Source of the DNA: a virus
Length of the DNA stretch: 33,321 bases
IMG/VR virus record: IMGVR_UViG_3300045534_000033
Location: 1-33,321 of that record
Direction: 5' to 3' (one strand)
The position numbers and the translations under genes are program-made. Position 1 is the stretch's first letter. Every line of letters starts with the position of its first letter. Shown here piece by piece: positions 21,005-29,673 of this stretch. The notes beneath the pieces were generated by a model. The model made no database searches. It saw nothing but the letters and a program-made list of their open reading frames with translations, and had not been told where the DNA came from.

Positions 21005-22521
21005 TTCACCCCTTTTTGTTTTTCAAGCTGTTGCCGTCGCTCTTGAAGTGCCTTTAATCGTTGCTCCAACGCAATCAATTTATTATCGCCAGTTGGCATT
21101 GCTTCAAACTGATATTGCCGTGGCTCTAAATTTAATCTGTTACTACCGCTTGCTGCTTCACGCATTGCCTGAGCTAAAGCAACAGGACTTTGAGTTCCGG
21201 CAGAAATCTTGTCAGCGGCTACTCGCAACGTGTCGTTTGCTAAACGCTCCAGGATGTTTGCAACCTCTTGTGGTCCAGCAGTGAAATCACCAAGAGCAAT
21301 CTTTTCCAGCTTCTCATCCTCAGCACCACGAGTTGCCATACCCGAACGAGTACGGACAAGACGGTCTGCAATATCAAGTGTTCGGCTTTTAAGTTGCTCA
21401 TCTCCAATGTTGGAAAACGCTTTAACCGCTCTATATTCAGGATACGATGATATTTTTCTAATATCTGCCGCCAAGTCTTTTGCAAGGTTAGAAAATGAAG
21501 ATGCGTCGGCTGCCGAATCTTTCATCTTAGCAGTTAGATTAGGAAACTGCTGGTCTAATTCTTTTCGAGTATACATACGCTTTTCGATAGCAGCGTTGTA
21601 TTCTTGCATACGCTTACGTCCCATTTCATCTTTGAGAGTAAGCATTTCAGTTTGCAGCTCTTTAGCTACCTGAGCCTTGGCATTTAACAACGCAGTATTA
21701 TAGTCGTCGCCTTCTTGCATATTTTGCATACGCAAATCGTTTAGACGACTTTCACGAGTTACAGCAGCGTCTGCACCAGCTTCAATCTTAAATTTGGCCA
21801 ATTCTTTTTCAAACTGTTGATTGATCGTGTTCTGTTCAGTTTTCCACTGGCGTTGTTTTTCTTCTGAGCCAGCTTTGGCGTCTAAAGCAAGTTGCTGCCT
21901 ACGCAAAGCCTGTTCGTCTCGTTGCGTCTGGACTTCTTTTCTGCCAGCAGCAGTTATGTTGGCAACATCCACTTTACCCTGATTTGCTAATGCTTGCTTC
22001 GCTAACAAATCTTCTAATGGCGTACGCCGAGCTTTAGCCTCTTCCTCAATCTTTTTAAGCTCAAACTCACGAGCAGCAATACCTTCTGGAGTATTATAGA
22101 AGGACTGCAATGCTTTCATTTTGCCTGTTTCTAAGCCAATCGCTTCATTGAGCTTTAGTTTGCTTTCTAACTCTCGTGTATTTAAAGCTGTGGCTAATGT
22201 AGCCAAGCGTCCTTGGTACAATGGATTATCAATCGTTTTAATGTAATCTGTTCTTTCAGATGCAGAAGGTAAACTCTGAAGTTGGTTTGCATAAGTCATC
22301 AAGCCTAACGTATCTTGAGCTGCTTCTTTTTTTGCTTGGTATCCAAGCAATGAAGCTACTAACGCACCGCCAAGGGTGACGCCAAGATTCTGCATCGGAC
22401 TGGCGTATGGATTAACCAGACTGGGAAGTGCCTGAGCTACACCTTGAGCGCCAAGACCCCACCCCGTATCCAGTGGCGTATACTGTAATCCTGCTAATGC
22501 GTTAGTAAGTTCATCTGCCAT
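21001..22521 (-). CDS. Probable ejection / internal virion protein, 506 aa
   Basis: A hydrophobic Gly/Ala stretch near residues 40-62 (SPMQNLGVTLGGALVASLLGYQ) is followed by about 400 residues of charged, Gln-rich helix (LDAKAGSEEKQRQWKTEQNTI and similar), the composition of internal virion proteins that leave the capsid at infection. No enzyme motif is visible. Its position between a Gln-rich protein and the transglycosylase ejection protein supports the call. The start is two bases after the upstream stop. Confidence 0.75.
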   Translation of the reverse strand: MADELTNALAGLQYTPLDTGWGLGAQGVAQALPSLVNPYASPMQNLGVTLGGALVASLLGYQAKKEAAQDTLGLMTYANQLQSLPSASERTDYIKTIDNPLYQGRLATLATALNTRELESKLKLNEAIGLETGKMKALQSFYNTPEGIAAREFELKKIEEEAKARRTPLEDLLAKQALANQGKVDVANITAAGRKEVQTQRDEQALRRQQLALDAKAGSEEKQRQWKTEQNTINQQFEKELAKFKIEAGADAAVTRESRLNDLRMQNMQEGDDYNTALLNAKAQVAKELQTEMLTLKDEMGRKRMQEYNAAIEKRMYTRKELDQQFPNLTAKMKDSAADASSFSNLAKDLAADIRKISSYPEYRAVKAFSNIGDEQLKSRTLDIADRLVRTRSGMATRGAEDEKLEKIALGDFTAGPQEVANILERLANDTLRVAADKISAGTQSPVALAQAMREAASGSNRLNLEPRQYQFEAMPTGDNKLIALEQRLKALQERRQQLEKQKGVK

Positions 22522-22523
22522 AA

Positions 22524-23459
22524 TTATCCGGCTGGTTTCATCAGTTGATTGATAAAAGCATTGGCTCCACCTTGCGCTGCTCCAGCGATGCCAGCATTTA
22601 CGGTTGATTGGCCCCCACCTTGCTGTGGCCCATAACCTGCCATAATCCGAGCAGCTAAAGCCGCTTCGTCGGCGTTAGATCCACCGCCTCCACCACCTTT
22701 GGTCATTTGAGCAAGCTTCAAACGATTTTGCATTTCGATTTGATTTTGTCGTGCTTGCCATTGACGCTGCTTTTCAGCTTCAGAGCCAGTAAACTGTAAT
22801 CCTTGCTGTTGGCCATACAGGTCAAGGTAAGGACTAGCCATTTGGCTTGGCAACAATGCCGTGCCAGTGGCTTGCTGATAACCTTGCTGCTGGTAACCTT
22901 GAGCTGCTTGCCATGCTGCGTTTTGTGCGTCTTGTCGAGCTGTGTTTTGTTGATCTGCCAACTGACGTGTCAATGCTTGATATGCTGGAGAGTTTGGATC
23001 TAACCCACGCTCTACGAGGCTTTGCTGTAGTTGTTCGTTCTGTCGTGCAAACTGCTCTTGATTCTTACGTTCAAACTGTCCGTAAATTGTATCGTATGCT
23101 CGTTGCATGCCCTGCTCAAATTGGGGCTGATATTGTTGCTGGAACGTATTTGGATCAAAGTTACGAACGTCGCCAATACCTTCCTGTACCAAACCCTCTA
23201 GACCGCCCTGAATCTGTTGTTGCGGTGTAGGAGCTGCTGGTGCTGCTGGTCCCTGAGTAGTAGGAGTAGAGGCTTTCGGCGCAAAGGGATTTTGCTTAGC
23301 TGGCACAAACGGCTTTGCTTGGTTAGCCAAACGCTTACCGTAGCCATCAACCTTGTAGCCTTCTTTGTCTACCCATTGACCATTAAACTGCCAGTTCCCC
23401 CGATTAGAAAGTGGAGGAGTTTTAGGGTCTTTAGCCATTGCTGTTTTTGCTGGTGCCAT
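22524..23459 (-). CDS. Gln-rich internal virion protein candidate, 311 aa
   Basis: The N-terminus is basic and Pro-rich, the centre (about 90-230) is extremely Gln-rich helix (QQQYQPQFEQGMQRAYDTIYGQFERKNQEQ and onwards), and the end is Gly-rich with a GGGGGG run. I placed the start at the ATG at 23459, which has ACAGGT upstream; the frame continues another 32 codons into the tail hub gene. Its place just before the ejection proteins suggests an internal or neck role. The family is not recognised. Confidence 0.7.
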   Translation of the reverse strand: MAPAKTAMAKDPKTPPLSNRGNWQFNGQWVDKEGYKVDGYGKRLANQAKPFVPAKQNPFAPKASTPTTQGPAAPAAPTPQQQIQGGLEGLVQEGIGDVRNFDPNTFQQQYQPQFEQGMQRAYDTIYGQFERKNQEQFARQNEQLQQSLVERGLDPNSPAYQALTRQLADQQNTARQDAQNAAWQAAQGYQQQGYQQATGTALLPSQMASPYLDLYGQQQGLQFTGSEAEKQRQWQARQNQIEMQNRLKLAQMTKGGGGGGSNADEAALAARIMAGYGPQQGGGQSTVNAGIAGAAQGGANAFINQLMKPAG

Positions 23460-23461
23460 AA

Positions 23462-25054
23462 TTATACCTGTCCACCCATATCGTATCGAACCTCGAATCC
23501 TAGTATCTGCATAGTTGAGTTCTTTAGTGAACCGCCAAATCGTACAGCGGCACAATGGCCCTGACCCTTGGTGGCGTATCGGTCAAAGACGTATTCGACC
23601 TCTGCTGACCATGGTGGCGGAGTAACGGCTGGCACTGGACTAAAGGGTGCTATTGGTAAGGTAGTACCAGGAGCAACACCCCATGGACTACCCCAGGGAG
23701 TAAATGTGCCACTAGGCGTTGCCACTGCTGTTACTGTAGCCGCTCTCTTAAAGTCAGTATCCAAACCAATGTTTAAGGTTACCCCACGCTTCACCTTTAG
23801 GATTGGTCGAATGTCCTTGAACGCCTTGTAATTTGATCGGCTGCCATAGAAGCTAAACGCTGACCGGCCACTATAGGCTATAGCTTGGCTCTCAGTCGCC
23901 GTTACTGCATCGGCCTGACCTGTCTCACCCTTCCACACAATACCCGTTGAGGATGCGTAATAGGGCTTCTGATTGAACAGACAGCTACTGAAAGCATGTT
24001 CATCATTGTAAAGCTGAAACTGGGTCCAACCCTTAGTATCAATGCTATAAACTAAGAAACGGCATGAGTTACCAGTTGTGGGGATGCTGATATATACCCT
24101 GCGACCCTGCGGCCAGAAAAAGCCTGACCACTGGTGGTCGAAACTTAATACAGCGGCGTATTGCGATATAAGCGGGTTTACCTTGTGGCTAACGATTTGG
24201 ACCGCTGCTTCAGGGTCTGACATAAATAGGCCAGAAATTGGGACAATTCCTTGTTCCGTTATAACCCAAACGTCATTGTTAATTCGGACAAACGCCCTAT
24301 AGCCAAGAGGCCTACCGATATAATATCGAGCCACCAATGCCCAGGATGTAGGGTCGCCAGCATAGGTGCCGTTATAGAAAACAATCTCGCCTTCACTGCT
24401 ACATGCCCAGAAATAATCTTGGCTGGTCATGCTGGTATTGGTGCTAAAGCTGCCAATGCCTACAAGATAGCCACCCTTAGTAAAGACGTATTGGAAGTCA
24501 AAGGATGTAAGAGCAGGAGTGCCAGCAGTTCCAGTTACCTGCAAACCGCCATACCAAACCTTAGCCGTGTTTTCTTCTACGAAATATAATCGTTCTTTAT
24601 AAGCAGTAACGTTAATGAGATTAGCAGTTGTAACGCCGGTAAAGGTTACGTCAATAACGTTACCAGTCCCCGTATAAACCTTTGCGTTATCCACCCCGTT
24701 ACACATGTAAAGGTTGTTGCCGTAGGTCACCGTCTGGAACTCACCGTTTGTAACGGTCGTAGCGCCCTTGATTGATGTAGACACCCCAGCAGTTGTTATC
24801 TTGTAAATGTTGCTGCCAGTGGCCGCTATAAGCTGCGTAGTGGCATCTTTAAGCTGTAGTGATGTCAGGGTCACAATAGGCGTAGCAGCACCTATATTGG
24901 CAAACTGCTCGTAGCCAAGACGAACGGTTGGAGCGTTTGCACCTGGAAACACATTAACGAGTTCCAGAGCAAATGTAGGCTCCATGTTGTCTATTGGACT
25001 TACTAGGTCCAAGCCTCCGTATGGAGGTGGCATTGTGAATCCCTGAAAGGCCAT
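23462..25054 (-). CDS. P22 gp10-like tail hub / DNA stabilisation protein, 530 aa
   Basis: The N-terminus (PPPYGGLDLVSPIDNMEPTFALELVNVFPGANAPTVRLGYEQF) is the pattern I associate with tail hub or nozzle proteins of short-tailed phages. About 400 residues of repeating beta strands follow, with aromatic motifs (YNGTYAGDPTSWALVARYYIG), consistent with a beta-propeller. In P22 the equivalent gp10 sits below gp4 and helps hold DNA inside. Its presence and the lack of a tape measure support a podovirus. Residues about 455-495 form a Pro-rich loop. The start overlaps the previous stop by one base. Confidence 0.85.
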   Translation of the reverse strand: MAFQGFTMPPPYGGLDLVSPIDNMEPTFALELVNVFPGANAPTVRLGYEQFANIGAATPIVTLTSLQLKDATTQLIAATGSNIYKITTAGVSTSIKGATTVTNGEFQTVTYGNNLYMCNGVDNAKVYTGTGNVIDVTFTGVTTANLINVTAYKERLYFVEENTAKVWYGGLQVTGTAGTPALTSFDFQYVFTKGGYLVGIGSFSTNTSMTSQDYFWACSSEGEIVFYNGTYAGDPTSWALVARYYIGRPLGYRAFVRINNDVWVITEQGIVPISGLFMSDPEAAVQIVSHKVNPLISQYAAVLSFDHQWSGFFWPQGRRVYISIPTTGNSCRFLVYSIDTKGWTQFQLYNDEHAFSSCLFNQKPYYASSTGIVWKGETGQADAVTATESQAIAYSGRSAFSFYGSRSNYKAFKDIRPILKVKRGVTLNIGLDTDFKRAATVTAVATPSGTFTPWGSPWGVAPGTTLPIAPFSPVPAVTPPPWSAEVEYVFDRYATKGQGHCAAVRFGGSLKNSTMQILGFEVRYDMGGQV

Positions 25055-25692
25055 TACCTATTCCGTTGGAGTAGTCCTGAAACACTTTGCGGTTGCTGCG
25101 CTGCCTGTTGCTGTTGTCTAAACATTTCCTGCATTTGCTGCAAATTTGGCATCGGTGTACCTGGAGGATATCTCAACATCAAATCTTGAACCTGACGTTG
25201 TTGTCCTTGCGGGAACGGATACATCTGGTTTTGCATAGGATATGGCTTAGGCCCGAAACCAGTGGTCATTGCAGGACCACCAAAAACTTGACTGTTCATA
25301 TCCTCATTCGGATAGAGGTTTTGTAAATCAGCCAACGTAGCATTAGGACCAAAGCCTGGAGACATCGGTTGTTGTGGCAGTCGCTGGTTAGGTCTTGGAG
25401 CTGGTTGTACGTTTTCTTGCATCACAGCAGCACCCTGCAAAGCGTTTTGAATAGGTGATGACTTTGGAAGTGCTTGCCCCTTGGAACCTACCAGCTTGCC
25501 TTGGCTGTTTCGATAAACACCAGGAGACACACGGTCAAGAGATTGCTTATCGGTAAAGTTGCCTTTATCGTCCATTGGACGTGGCTTGCCAGGTAAATGT
25601 CGTGCAACACCTGCTAATCTATCTTTTTCAGATTTAGGTATAGCGATACTTACTTTACCAGGCTCTTTTCCCATTGCTGTTTTTCTTGCCAT
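25054..25692 (-). CDS. Pro/Gln-rich late protein, 212 aa
   Basis: A basic N-terminus (ARKTAMGKEPGKVSIAIPKSEKDRLAGVARHLPGK) is followed by a low-complexity Pro/Gln/Met/Asn region and a final MFRQQQQAAQQPQ helix. It is likely disordered outside a virion complex. It opens like the 311-residue Gln-rich protein (MAPAKTAMAKDPK) downstream, hinting at a shared sorting signal. Probably a minor internal virion protein; the family is not recognised. Confidence 0.65.
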   Translation of the reverse strand: MARKTAMGKEPGKVSIAIPKSEKDRLAGVARHLPGKPRPMDDKGNFTDKQSLDRVSPGVYRNSQGKLVGSKGQALPKSSPIQNALQGAAVMQENVQPAPRPNQRLPQQPMSPGFGPNATLADLQNLYPNEDMNSQVFGGPAMTTGFGPKPYPMQNQMYPFPQGQQRQVQDLMLRYPPGTPMPNLQQMQEMFRQQQQAAQQPQSVSGLLQRNR

Positions 25693-25698
25693 AAAACC

Positions 25699-26874
25699 CT
25701 ACTTTTTGCCTATATGCTGTTCAAGAACATCTCTAATTGATTTGCTTTTTTCTTTGCCTTCTGGCGTAGAAACTTGTGGTGTTTTTGCTACTGGCGCTAC
25801 TTGTCGGCCCTTTGGCATATCAGGTATTTTAATACCTGCCTGTTTAGCAAAAGTTGATTTGCCAAGCATAGCGTTAATGTTTGCAATAACATCATCCTGG
25901 CTCTTAGCGTTAGATGTTGCCGCATTTACAAGCATACCGGTGTATTGTTCCAGTTTGAGTTTTCCATCGGCACCTTGATAAATGTTGCGAATCATTGGGT
26001 CGATTTGCTTCACTGCAAACTCAGCCAAAGGATTTGAAAAGTCTACGTCCCAAGCGTTACGAGTCTTTTTCTTATCAATGTTTTCGCCAACGTTTTGATA
26101 TTTAGTTTTACCATCTAAGCCAATGTTAAACTGAGAACCATCTGCAAGCGTAACATTATAATCGTCATCAGCAACGCCGGTCTCTTTTAACAATCCTCGG
26201 AAATCATCACGAAGTAGTTGAGCGTCTGACTTGCCAGTCGTCATCATTTTGCCGATGGAGCGTTTGCCCATCATGCGCAATGCAAGGTTAGGAAGACCGC
26301 CTAAACCGGCTGTGCCAACCATTAGTCCCGTATTGATATAATCTTCACGAGTGCCTCTGCCTCGAAGGATGTCTTTCATCCCGTTTTCCCAAAGCTGATT
26401 CAGACCAATCGCCCCAAGAGCTGCAATTCCACCGATTGCACCAGCGCTCATTCCCGCTCCACCTGCCCCAGCCCCAGCACCAGCCGTTCCTACTGTTTTA
26501 GCTCCGAGCAGTGTTGGAGTAGCAACAGTAGAACCTCCCAATGCGCCAGCTCCACCCAAAGTTGTAGGCATTGCAACAGCACCAGCGGTGCCAGCGGCAG
26601 TGCCAGCGGCAGTCCCAGCCCCAAACAAACCTTTAATAGCTGGTATGCCTTCTGTTGCAAGCAAAGTACCGCCAACTAACCCTCCAGTTTGCGCAAGTGT
26701 CTGCTTCATCTGGTTATTGGCAGCAGCCTCTTGTTGCTGTTGTGGAGTTTTAGGAGCACCAAAACGTTGCTGTACCTGTTGCGCTGCCTGAAGCGGTGAC
26801 ATCCCTTGCGTCTTGAGCCAAAGGTAATAAGCCTGTGGGTCAGACTGCGTCATTGCTGGTTCTTCTATTGCCAT
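25699..26874 (-). CDS. Probable membrane-active ejection protein, 391 aa
   Basis: Residues about 65-165 are dominated by Gly, Ala, Thr and hydrophobics (GGLVGGTLLATEGIPAIKGLF, GTAAGTAAGTAGAVA, GAGAGAGGAGMSAGAIGG), a glycine-zipper pattern able to insert into membranes. The GTAA repeat comes from a 12-base tandem repeat at 26588-26611. The rest is soluble and ends in a basic helix. The ATG at 26874 directly follows the neck gene's stop; a start at 26892 would overlap that gene. Such features suit a protein delivered to the cell envelope at infection. Confidence 0.65.
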   Translation of the reverse strand: MAIEEPAMTQSDPQAYYLWLKTQGMSPLQAAQQVQQRFGAPKTPQQQQEAAANNQMKQTLAQTGGLVGGTLLATEGIPAIKGLFGAGTAAGTAAGTAGAVAMPTTLGGAGALGGSTVATPTLLGAKTVGTAGAGAGAGGAGMSAGAIGGIAALGAIGLNQLWENGMKDILRGRGTREDYINTGLMVGTAGLGGLPNLALRMMGKRSIGKMMTTGKSDAQLLRDDFRGLLKETGVADDDYNVTLADGSQFNIGLDGKTKYQNVGENIDKKKTRNAWDVDFSNPLAEFAVKQIDPMIRNIYQGADGKLKLEQYTGMLVNAATSNAKSQDDVIANINAMLGKSTFAKQAGIKIPDMPKGRQVAPVAKTPQVSTPEGKEKSKSIRDVLEQHIGKK

Positions 26875-26875
26875 A

Positions 26876-27739
26876 CTAAATCCACGTTCCAAACACTGCT
26901 ACACCGTCACGAGCAAACAAATTAGGTCGTGTAGTGCCACCAGCAAATATCACTTTACCAACTTGGTCACGACTAAATTCTTCATGAAGCTGAATATCAA
27001 AACGTGGCTTAACACCTTCCAGTCCGTGAATCTCAGCAAACCGCTCTAAGATCCCCTGCTCAAGCAATTTCTCATTGAAGATGCTTACGTCGGTGTCAGC
27101 AAGGAAAGTATTATAAGCACCGTTATAATAGGTCCAAGTAACGCCACCATCTGAAACAGAGCCAGTAGTGTGTGTAGGAACTGTAGCACCTGTCGTCCCT
27201 CCTGCTGTCGTTTGGTAGTAGTTACCGTTGTTAAAGCAGTAAGAGCCAGCAGCAAATGACGTTGCTGTCACCCACTGACGAGGCCGTACGCTTCTATCGG
27301 CAATATACTCAAAAACAATAATATCGCCGTTGTAATTAGCGCCTGGGGTTGGACTAATAAGAAGCTGATTGTTGCTGATTCCCCGAATTTGGAATCGCTG
27401 ATAAATGGTAGGGTTAAGTTGGAAACCTCTTATATCGGCGTAATCCTGTTCGCTCATTGGACCTAAAAGTCTCCAACGAGTCGATGAGTTCCAAAAGGTT
27501 TCGTATTGGTACCATGAAAAGGCCGCTGGTAACTCATACGTTGCCGTACCAGCTACCAGCGTGATTGACCCTGAAGCGTAACATTTAGGCCAAGGGTAAG
27601 CCTCAAAGATGTCACGGTTAATACGTTGCGCAATAGCTAAGAGCTGCTTTGTAGTCGTCTCATTAGACGTAAGGATGTTGGATTCAACCGTGTATCCAGC
27701 CTCATTTGCAACGTTCGTAATAACCGTGGCTATCGTCAT
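26876..27739 (-). CDS. Head-tail adaptor (P22 gp4-like) with an inserted beta domain, 287 aa
   Basis: The N-terminal 80 residues (LLAIAQRINRDIFEAYPWPKCYASGSITLVAGTATYELPAAFSWYQYETFW) and the C-terminal helices (NEKLLEQGILERFAEIHGLEGVKPRFDIQLHEEFSRDQVGK) match the neck adaptor proteins that attach below the portal in short-tailed phages. Between them, residues about 155-205 (RQWVTATSFAAGSYCFNNGNYYQTTAGG...VTWTYY) form a separate module with the look of a carbohydrate-binding insertion. ATGA overlap with the upstream gene. Order after the head genes and before the hub protein fits. Confidence 0.8.
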   Translation of the reverse strand: MTIATVITNVANEAGYTVESNILTSNETTTKQLLAIAQRINRDIFEAYPWPKCYASGSITLVAGTATYELPAAFSWYQYETFWNSSTRWRLLGPMSEQDYADIRGFQLNPTIYQRFQIRGISNNQLLISPTPGANYNGDIIVFEYIADRSVRPRQWVTATSFAAGSYCFNNGNYYQTTAGGTTGATVPTHTTGSVSDGGVTWTYYNGAYNTFLADTDVSIFNEKLLEQGILERFAEIHGLEGVKPRFDIQLHEEFSRDQVGKVIFAGGTTRPNLFARDGVAVFGTWI

Positions 27740-28416
27740 ACTTTCCTTGGTCTACCTCGTCGTGGAGTTTCCTCCTGAGCCTCAATAATGCCTTCTTCTA
27801 GGGCTTCATCTGGAACAGATTGGATCACCCCCTTTCTATCGGCACGAAGGTCAATTCCCTCGTTGGCTTCTACACGTTGCATGAAAAGCTCAAGTTTGTG
27901 CTCAAGCTGCTCACGACGAGTTGTTTCCCGATCCAAGAGTTGCCGTAACTTCACGACCTCGTTCTGGTCGGAATTCGCTGCGTCTATCCAATCTTGTGCT
28001 AATTTGCAGAACTTAGACAAGGGTCCAAGTTTGCGTTTTGTCTCATCGGTAGCATTAGCCAACTGCTCGACCGTCTTAAAGCCAAGATACTGAAGCTCAC
28101 GCATCGCAGAACCAGACATCATTGGCCATTCAGCCAACGGAGTTCCTTCGACTACAGGCTCGCTACCAGCCTTAAAACGAGCGTAAAGCTCAGGGTAATC
28201 GTGAATATCCTGTGGCTCAATCCGTCGAACTGTCTCGTCCATGCCAGGCCATTGAATTGAGATGGATGGAATCTCGTCAAAAATTGGACGACCCTCCTTC
28301 AATGACTTTTCACGGTTCTCGTTGTAAGCAAAAAAGAACTTGATATTAGCGCCAGAGTACCGCTTCTTAGGCTGCGAGTTCCCCGACATGATCGACTGCC
28401 AGTCTATCTGTGCCAT
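27736..28416 (-). CDS. Head-module protein with AT-hook-like tail, 226 aa
   Basis: The central part (about 90-140, AEWPMMSGSAMRELQYLGFKTVEQLANATDETKRKLG) has a helix-hairpin-helix-like pattern found in an uncharacterised family near podovirus head genes. It is followed by a coiled coil (EVVKLRQLLDRETTRREQLEHKLELFM). The C-terminus ends PRRGRPRKV, an AT-hook-like motif (RGRP core) that can bind the minor groove of AT-rich DNA. A structural or DNA-contacting role inside the head is possible. A hairpin lies just upstream of its ribosome-binding site. Confidence 0.75.
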   Translation of the reverse strand: MAQIDWQSIMSGNSQPKKRYSGANIKFFFAYNENREKSLKEGRPIFDEIPSISIQWPGMDETVRRIEPQDIHDYPELYARFKAGSEPVVEGTPLAEWPMMSGSAMRELQYLGFKTVEQLANATDETKRKLGPLSKFCKLAQDWIDAANSDQNEVVKLRQLLDRETTRREQLEHKLELFMQRVEANEGIDLRADRKGVIQSVPDEALEEGIIEAQEETPRRGRPRKV

Positions 28417-28426
28417 ATAATCTCCG

Positions 28427-28455
28427 TAGTATTACGCAAAAGTGCGTAAATACTA
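28427..28455 (-). promoter_or_regulatory. Intergenic hairpin before the 226-residue gene
   Basis: TAGTATTACGC (28427-28437) and GCGTAAATACTA (28444-28455) form an almost perfect 11-pair stem with one bulged base around AAAAGT. No T-run follows on the minus strand. It lies just before the GGAGA ribosome-binding site, so an RNA processing or stabilising element is plausible. Confidence 0.55.
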
Positions 28456-28462
28456 TATAGCA

Positions 28463-28780
28463 CTAGCCTTCAACAACGACCACTGTGTTAATCGTAGCGC
28501 CACTGGTCTGATAGGCTGTGATGGCTCCTTGAGGAACAAAGCCATTTGTAAACATTAGTCGGTTACCGTTGTCGTTGTTTGTAAGGTTAAGGCAGATGTT
28601 TGTTGAGGTTGGAGCAATGCCGGTTAAGGTTTGTCCAGCCAGTCCAATGCCAACATGGGCAGCGGAAGCGTTTTGGATCAATAAAAACTTACGAAACGGG
28701 TTAGCAGCCAAAATGGTTGTGCTGGTTGCTGTTGGAATACTGGGGGTAGTAGTTACTGCGTTTCCAGAATATGCGGTCAT
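28463..28780 (-). CDS. Small structural protein, 105 aa
   Basis: The sequence ATSTTILAANPFRKFLLIQNASAAHVGIGL, later NGFVPQGAITAYQTSGATINTVVVVEG, is a beta-rich pattern of small phage structural proteins, often found near capsid genes. It may decorate the head or neck. The ATG has AGGTGA upstream, sitting in the tail of a terminator hairpin that precedes it. Confidence 0.75.
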   Translation of the reverse strand: MTAYSGNAVTTTPSIPTATSTTILAANPFRKFLLIQNASAAHVGIGLAGQTLTGIAPTSTNICLNLTNNDNGNRLMFTNGFVPQGAITAYQTSGATINTVVVVEG

Positions 28781-28789
28781 AAATCACCT

Positions 28790-28815
28790 AAAAATAGGGG
28801 GGACTCTCACCCCCC
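28790..28815 (-). terminator. G6/C6 terminator between small head genes
   Basis: On the minus strand GGGGGG (28815-28810), loop TGAGAGT, CCCCCC (28802-28797), then TATTTTT (28796-28790). It would reduce transcription of genes downstream of the 101-residue protein gene. Confidence 0.8.
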
Positions 28816-28820
28816 GTGTA

Positions 28821-29126
28821 TTACAGCGCCTTGGTAAACTTGAGGTAGTAGTAAGATACGCCGTTGGATACAACTACAAAGCAGTTAGTATCAGCGTCGG
28901 CATCCTTAACTACGCCTACAAATCCACTTCCTACAGTAGCTGGAGCACCGAACGAAGTCGTAAGCTCTGCTGCTGTTGGAGTTGTGTCATTGACGTTGTT
29001 GATTGCTTGCTTAGTACGAACACCAGCGGCGGTAGCATTAACAACGGAGGTATTAACTCCATCGGTAACTGCTGCTGCAAGTTCCGCTGGCAAACCAAGT
29101 CCCATGAGGGTTGTTGTGCTGGCCAT
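28821..29126 (-). CDS. Small head-associated protein, 101 aa
   Basis: After an Ala-rich helical start (MGLGLPAELAAAVTDG), the C-terminal half (GSGFVGVVKDADADTNCFVVVSNGVSYYYLKFTKAL) matches a beta-rich motif common in phage head fibre or decoration proteins, where VVKD...N-F-V-V-S-G...KF-KA is typical. Flanked by two terminator hairpins, so it can be expressed at its own level. AGGGAGAA is the ribosome-binding site. Confidence 0.75.
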   Translation of the reverse strand: MASTTTLMGLGLPAELAAAVTDGVNTSVVNATAAGVRTKQAINNVNDTTPTAAELTTSFGAPATVGSGFVGVVKDADADTNCFVVVSNGVSYYYLKFTKAL

Positions 29127-29137
29127 ATATTCTCCCT

Positions 29138-29163
29138 AAAAAGGGGGGCTTTTACACCCCCCT
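29138..29163 (-). terminator. G6/C6 terminator downstream of the 161-residue head gene
   Basis: On the minus strand A plus GGGGGG (29163-29157), loop TGTAAAAG, CCCCCC (29148-29143), then TTTTT (29142-29138). The first 14 bases (GGGGGGTGTAAAAG) recur exactly at 7791-7778 in the late leader. Confidence 0.85.
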
Positions 29164-29168
29164 ATCGG

Positions 29169-29654
29169 TTAGTTCACCTTGAGGTAGCCAGTTGATTTAA
29201 GCTCAACGGTTCCAGCTCCAGTAAGCGTAGTAAGTCCTACTACGTTCTGAATCTTGGTTGTTGAAGCATCATCAGCTACACCAGCAGTTGCCGTAGTATT
29301 AAGGTTAGCGTCTGCGGCATACGATGCAGCAGCCTTACCCTTAATTCCAGAACCAACTCCACCTCCACCGATTCCACCTACCCATACCCAAAGGTATTCA
29401 TTGTCAGCGGCAGCCACTTGAGCTACTCCGACTTGAAGGTTGTTAGAACCAGCATTTGTGGTTGTAAGTTCAATAGCTTGTCCATCGTCAGAAATTTTGA
29501 CGAAAGCATACTGAGCAACAGCACCATCGGCCTGAACGAACATAAACTCACCTTCTGGCGCAGCACCAACGGTACCTACTTTTGCCGGAAGAGGAATAGT
29601 TACTCCATCCCAGGTTTTCTTTGCATTAACTCCGAATGATCCAACTTTTGACAT
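29169..29654 (-). CDS. Putative capsid decoration protein, 161 aa
   Basis: Located 19 bases after the major capsid gene, this small, Gly/Ala/Val-rich, beta-patterned protein has the motif VAQVAAADNEYLWVWVGGIGGG, resembling decoration or stabilisation proteins that follow capsid genes. No charged enzyme motifs. AGGAGAAAC gives a strong ribosome-binding site, and a terminator follows, both consistent with high-level production alongside the capsid protein. Confidence 0.75.
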   Translation of the reverse strand: MSKVGSFGVNAKKTWDGVTIPLPAKVGTVGAAPEGEFMFVQADGAVAQYAFVKISDDGQAIELTTTNAGSNNLQVGVAQVAAADNEYLWVWVGGIGGGGVGSGIKGKAAASYAADANLNTTATAGVADDASTTKIQNVVGLTTLTGAGTVELKSTGYLKVN

Positions 29655-29673
29655 ATTCTGTTTCTCCTATTCT

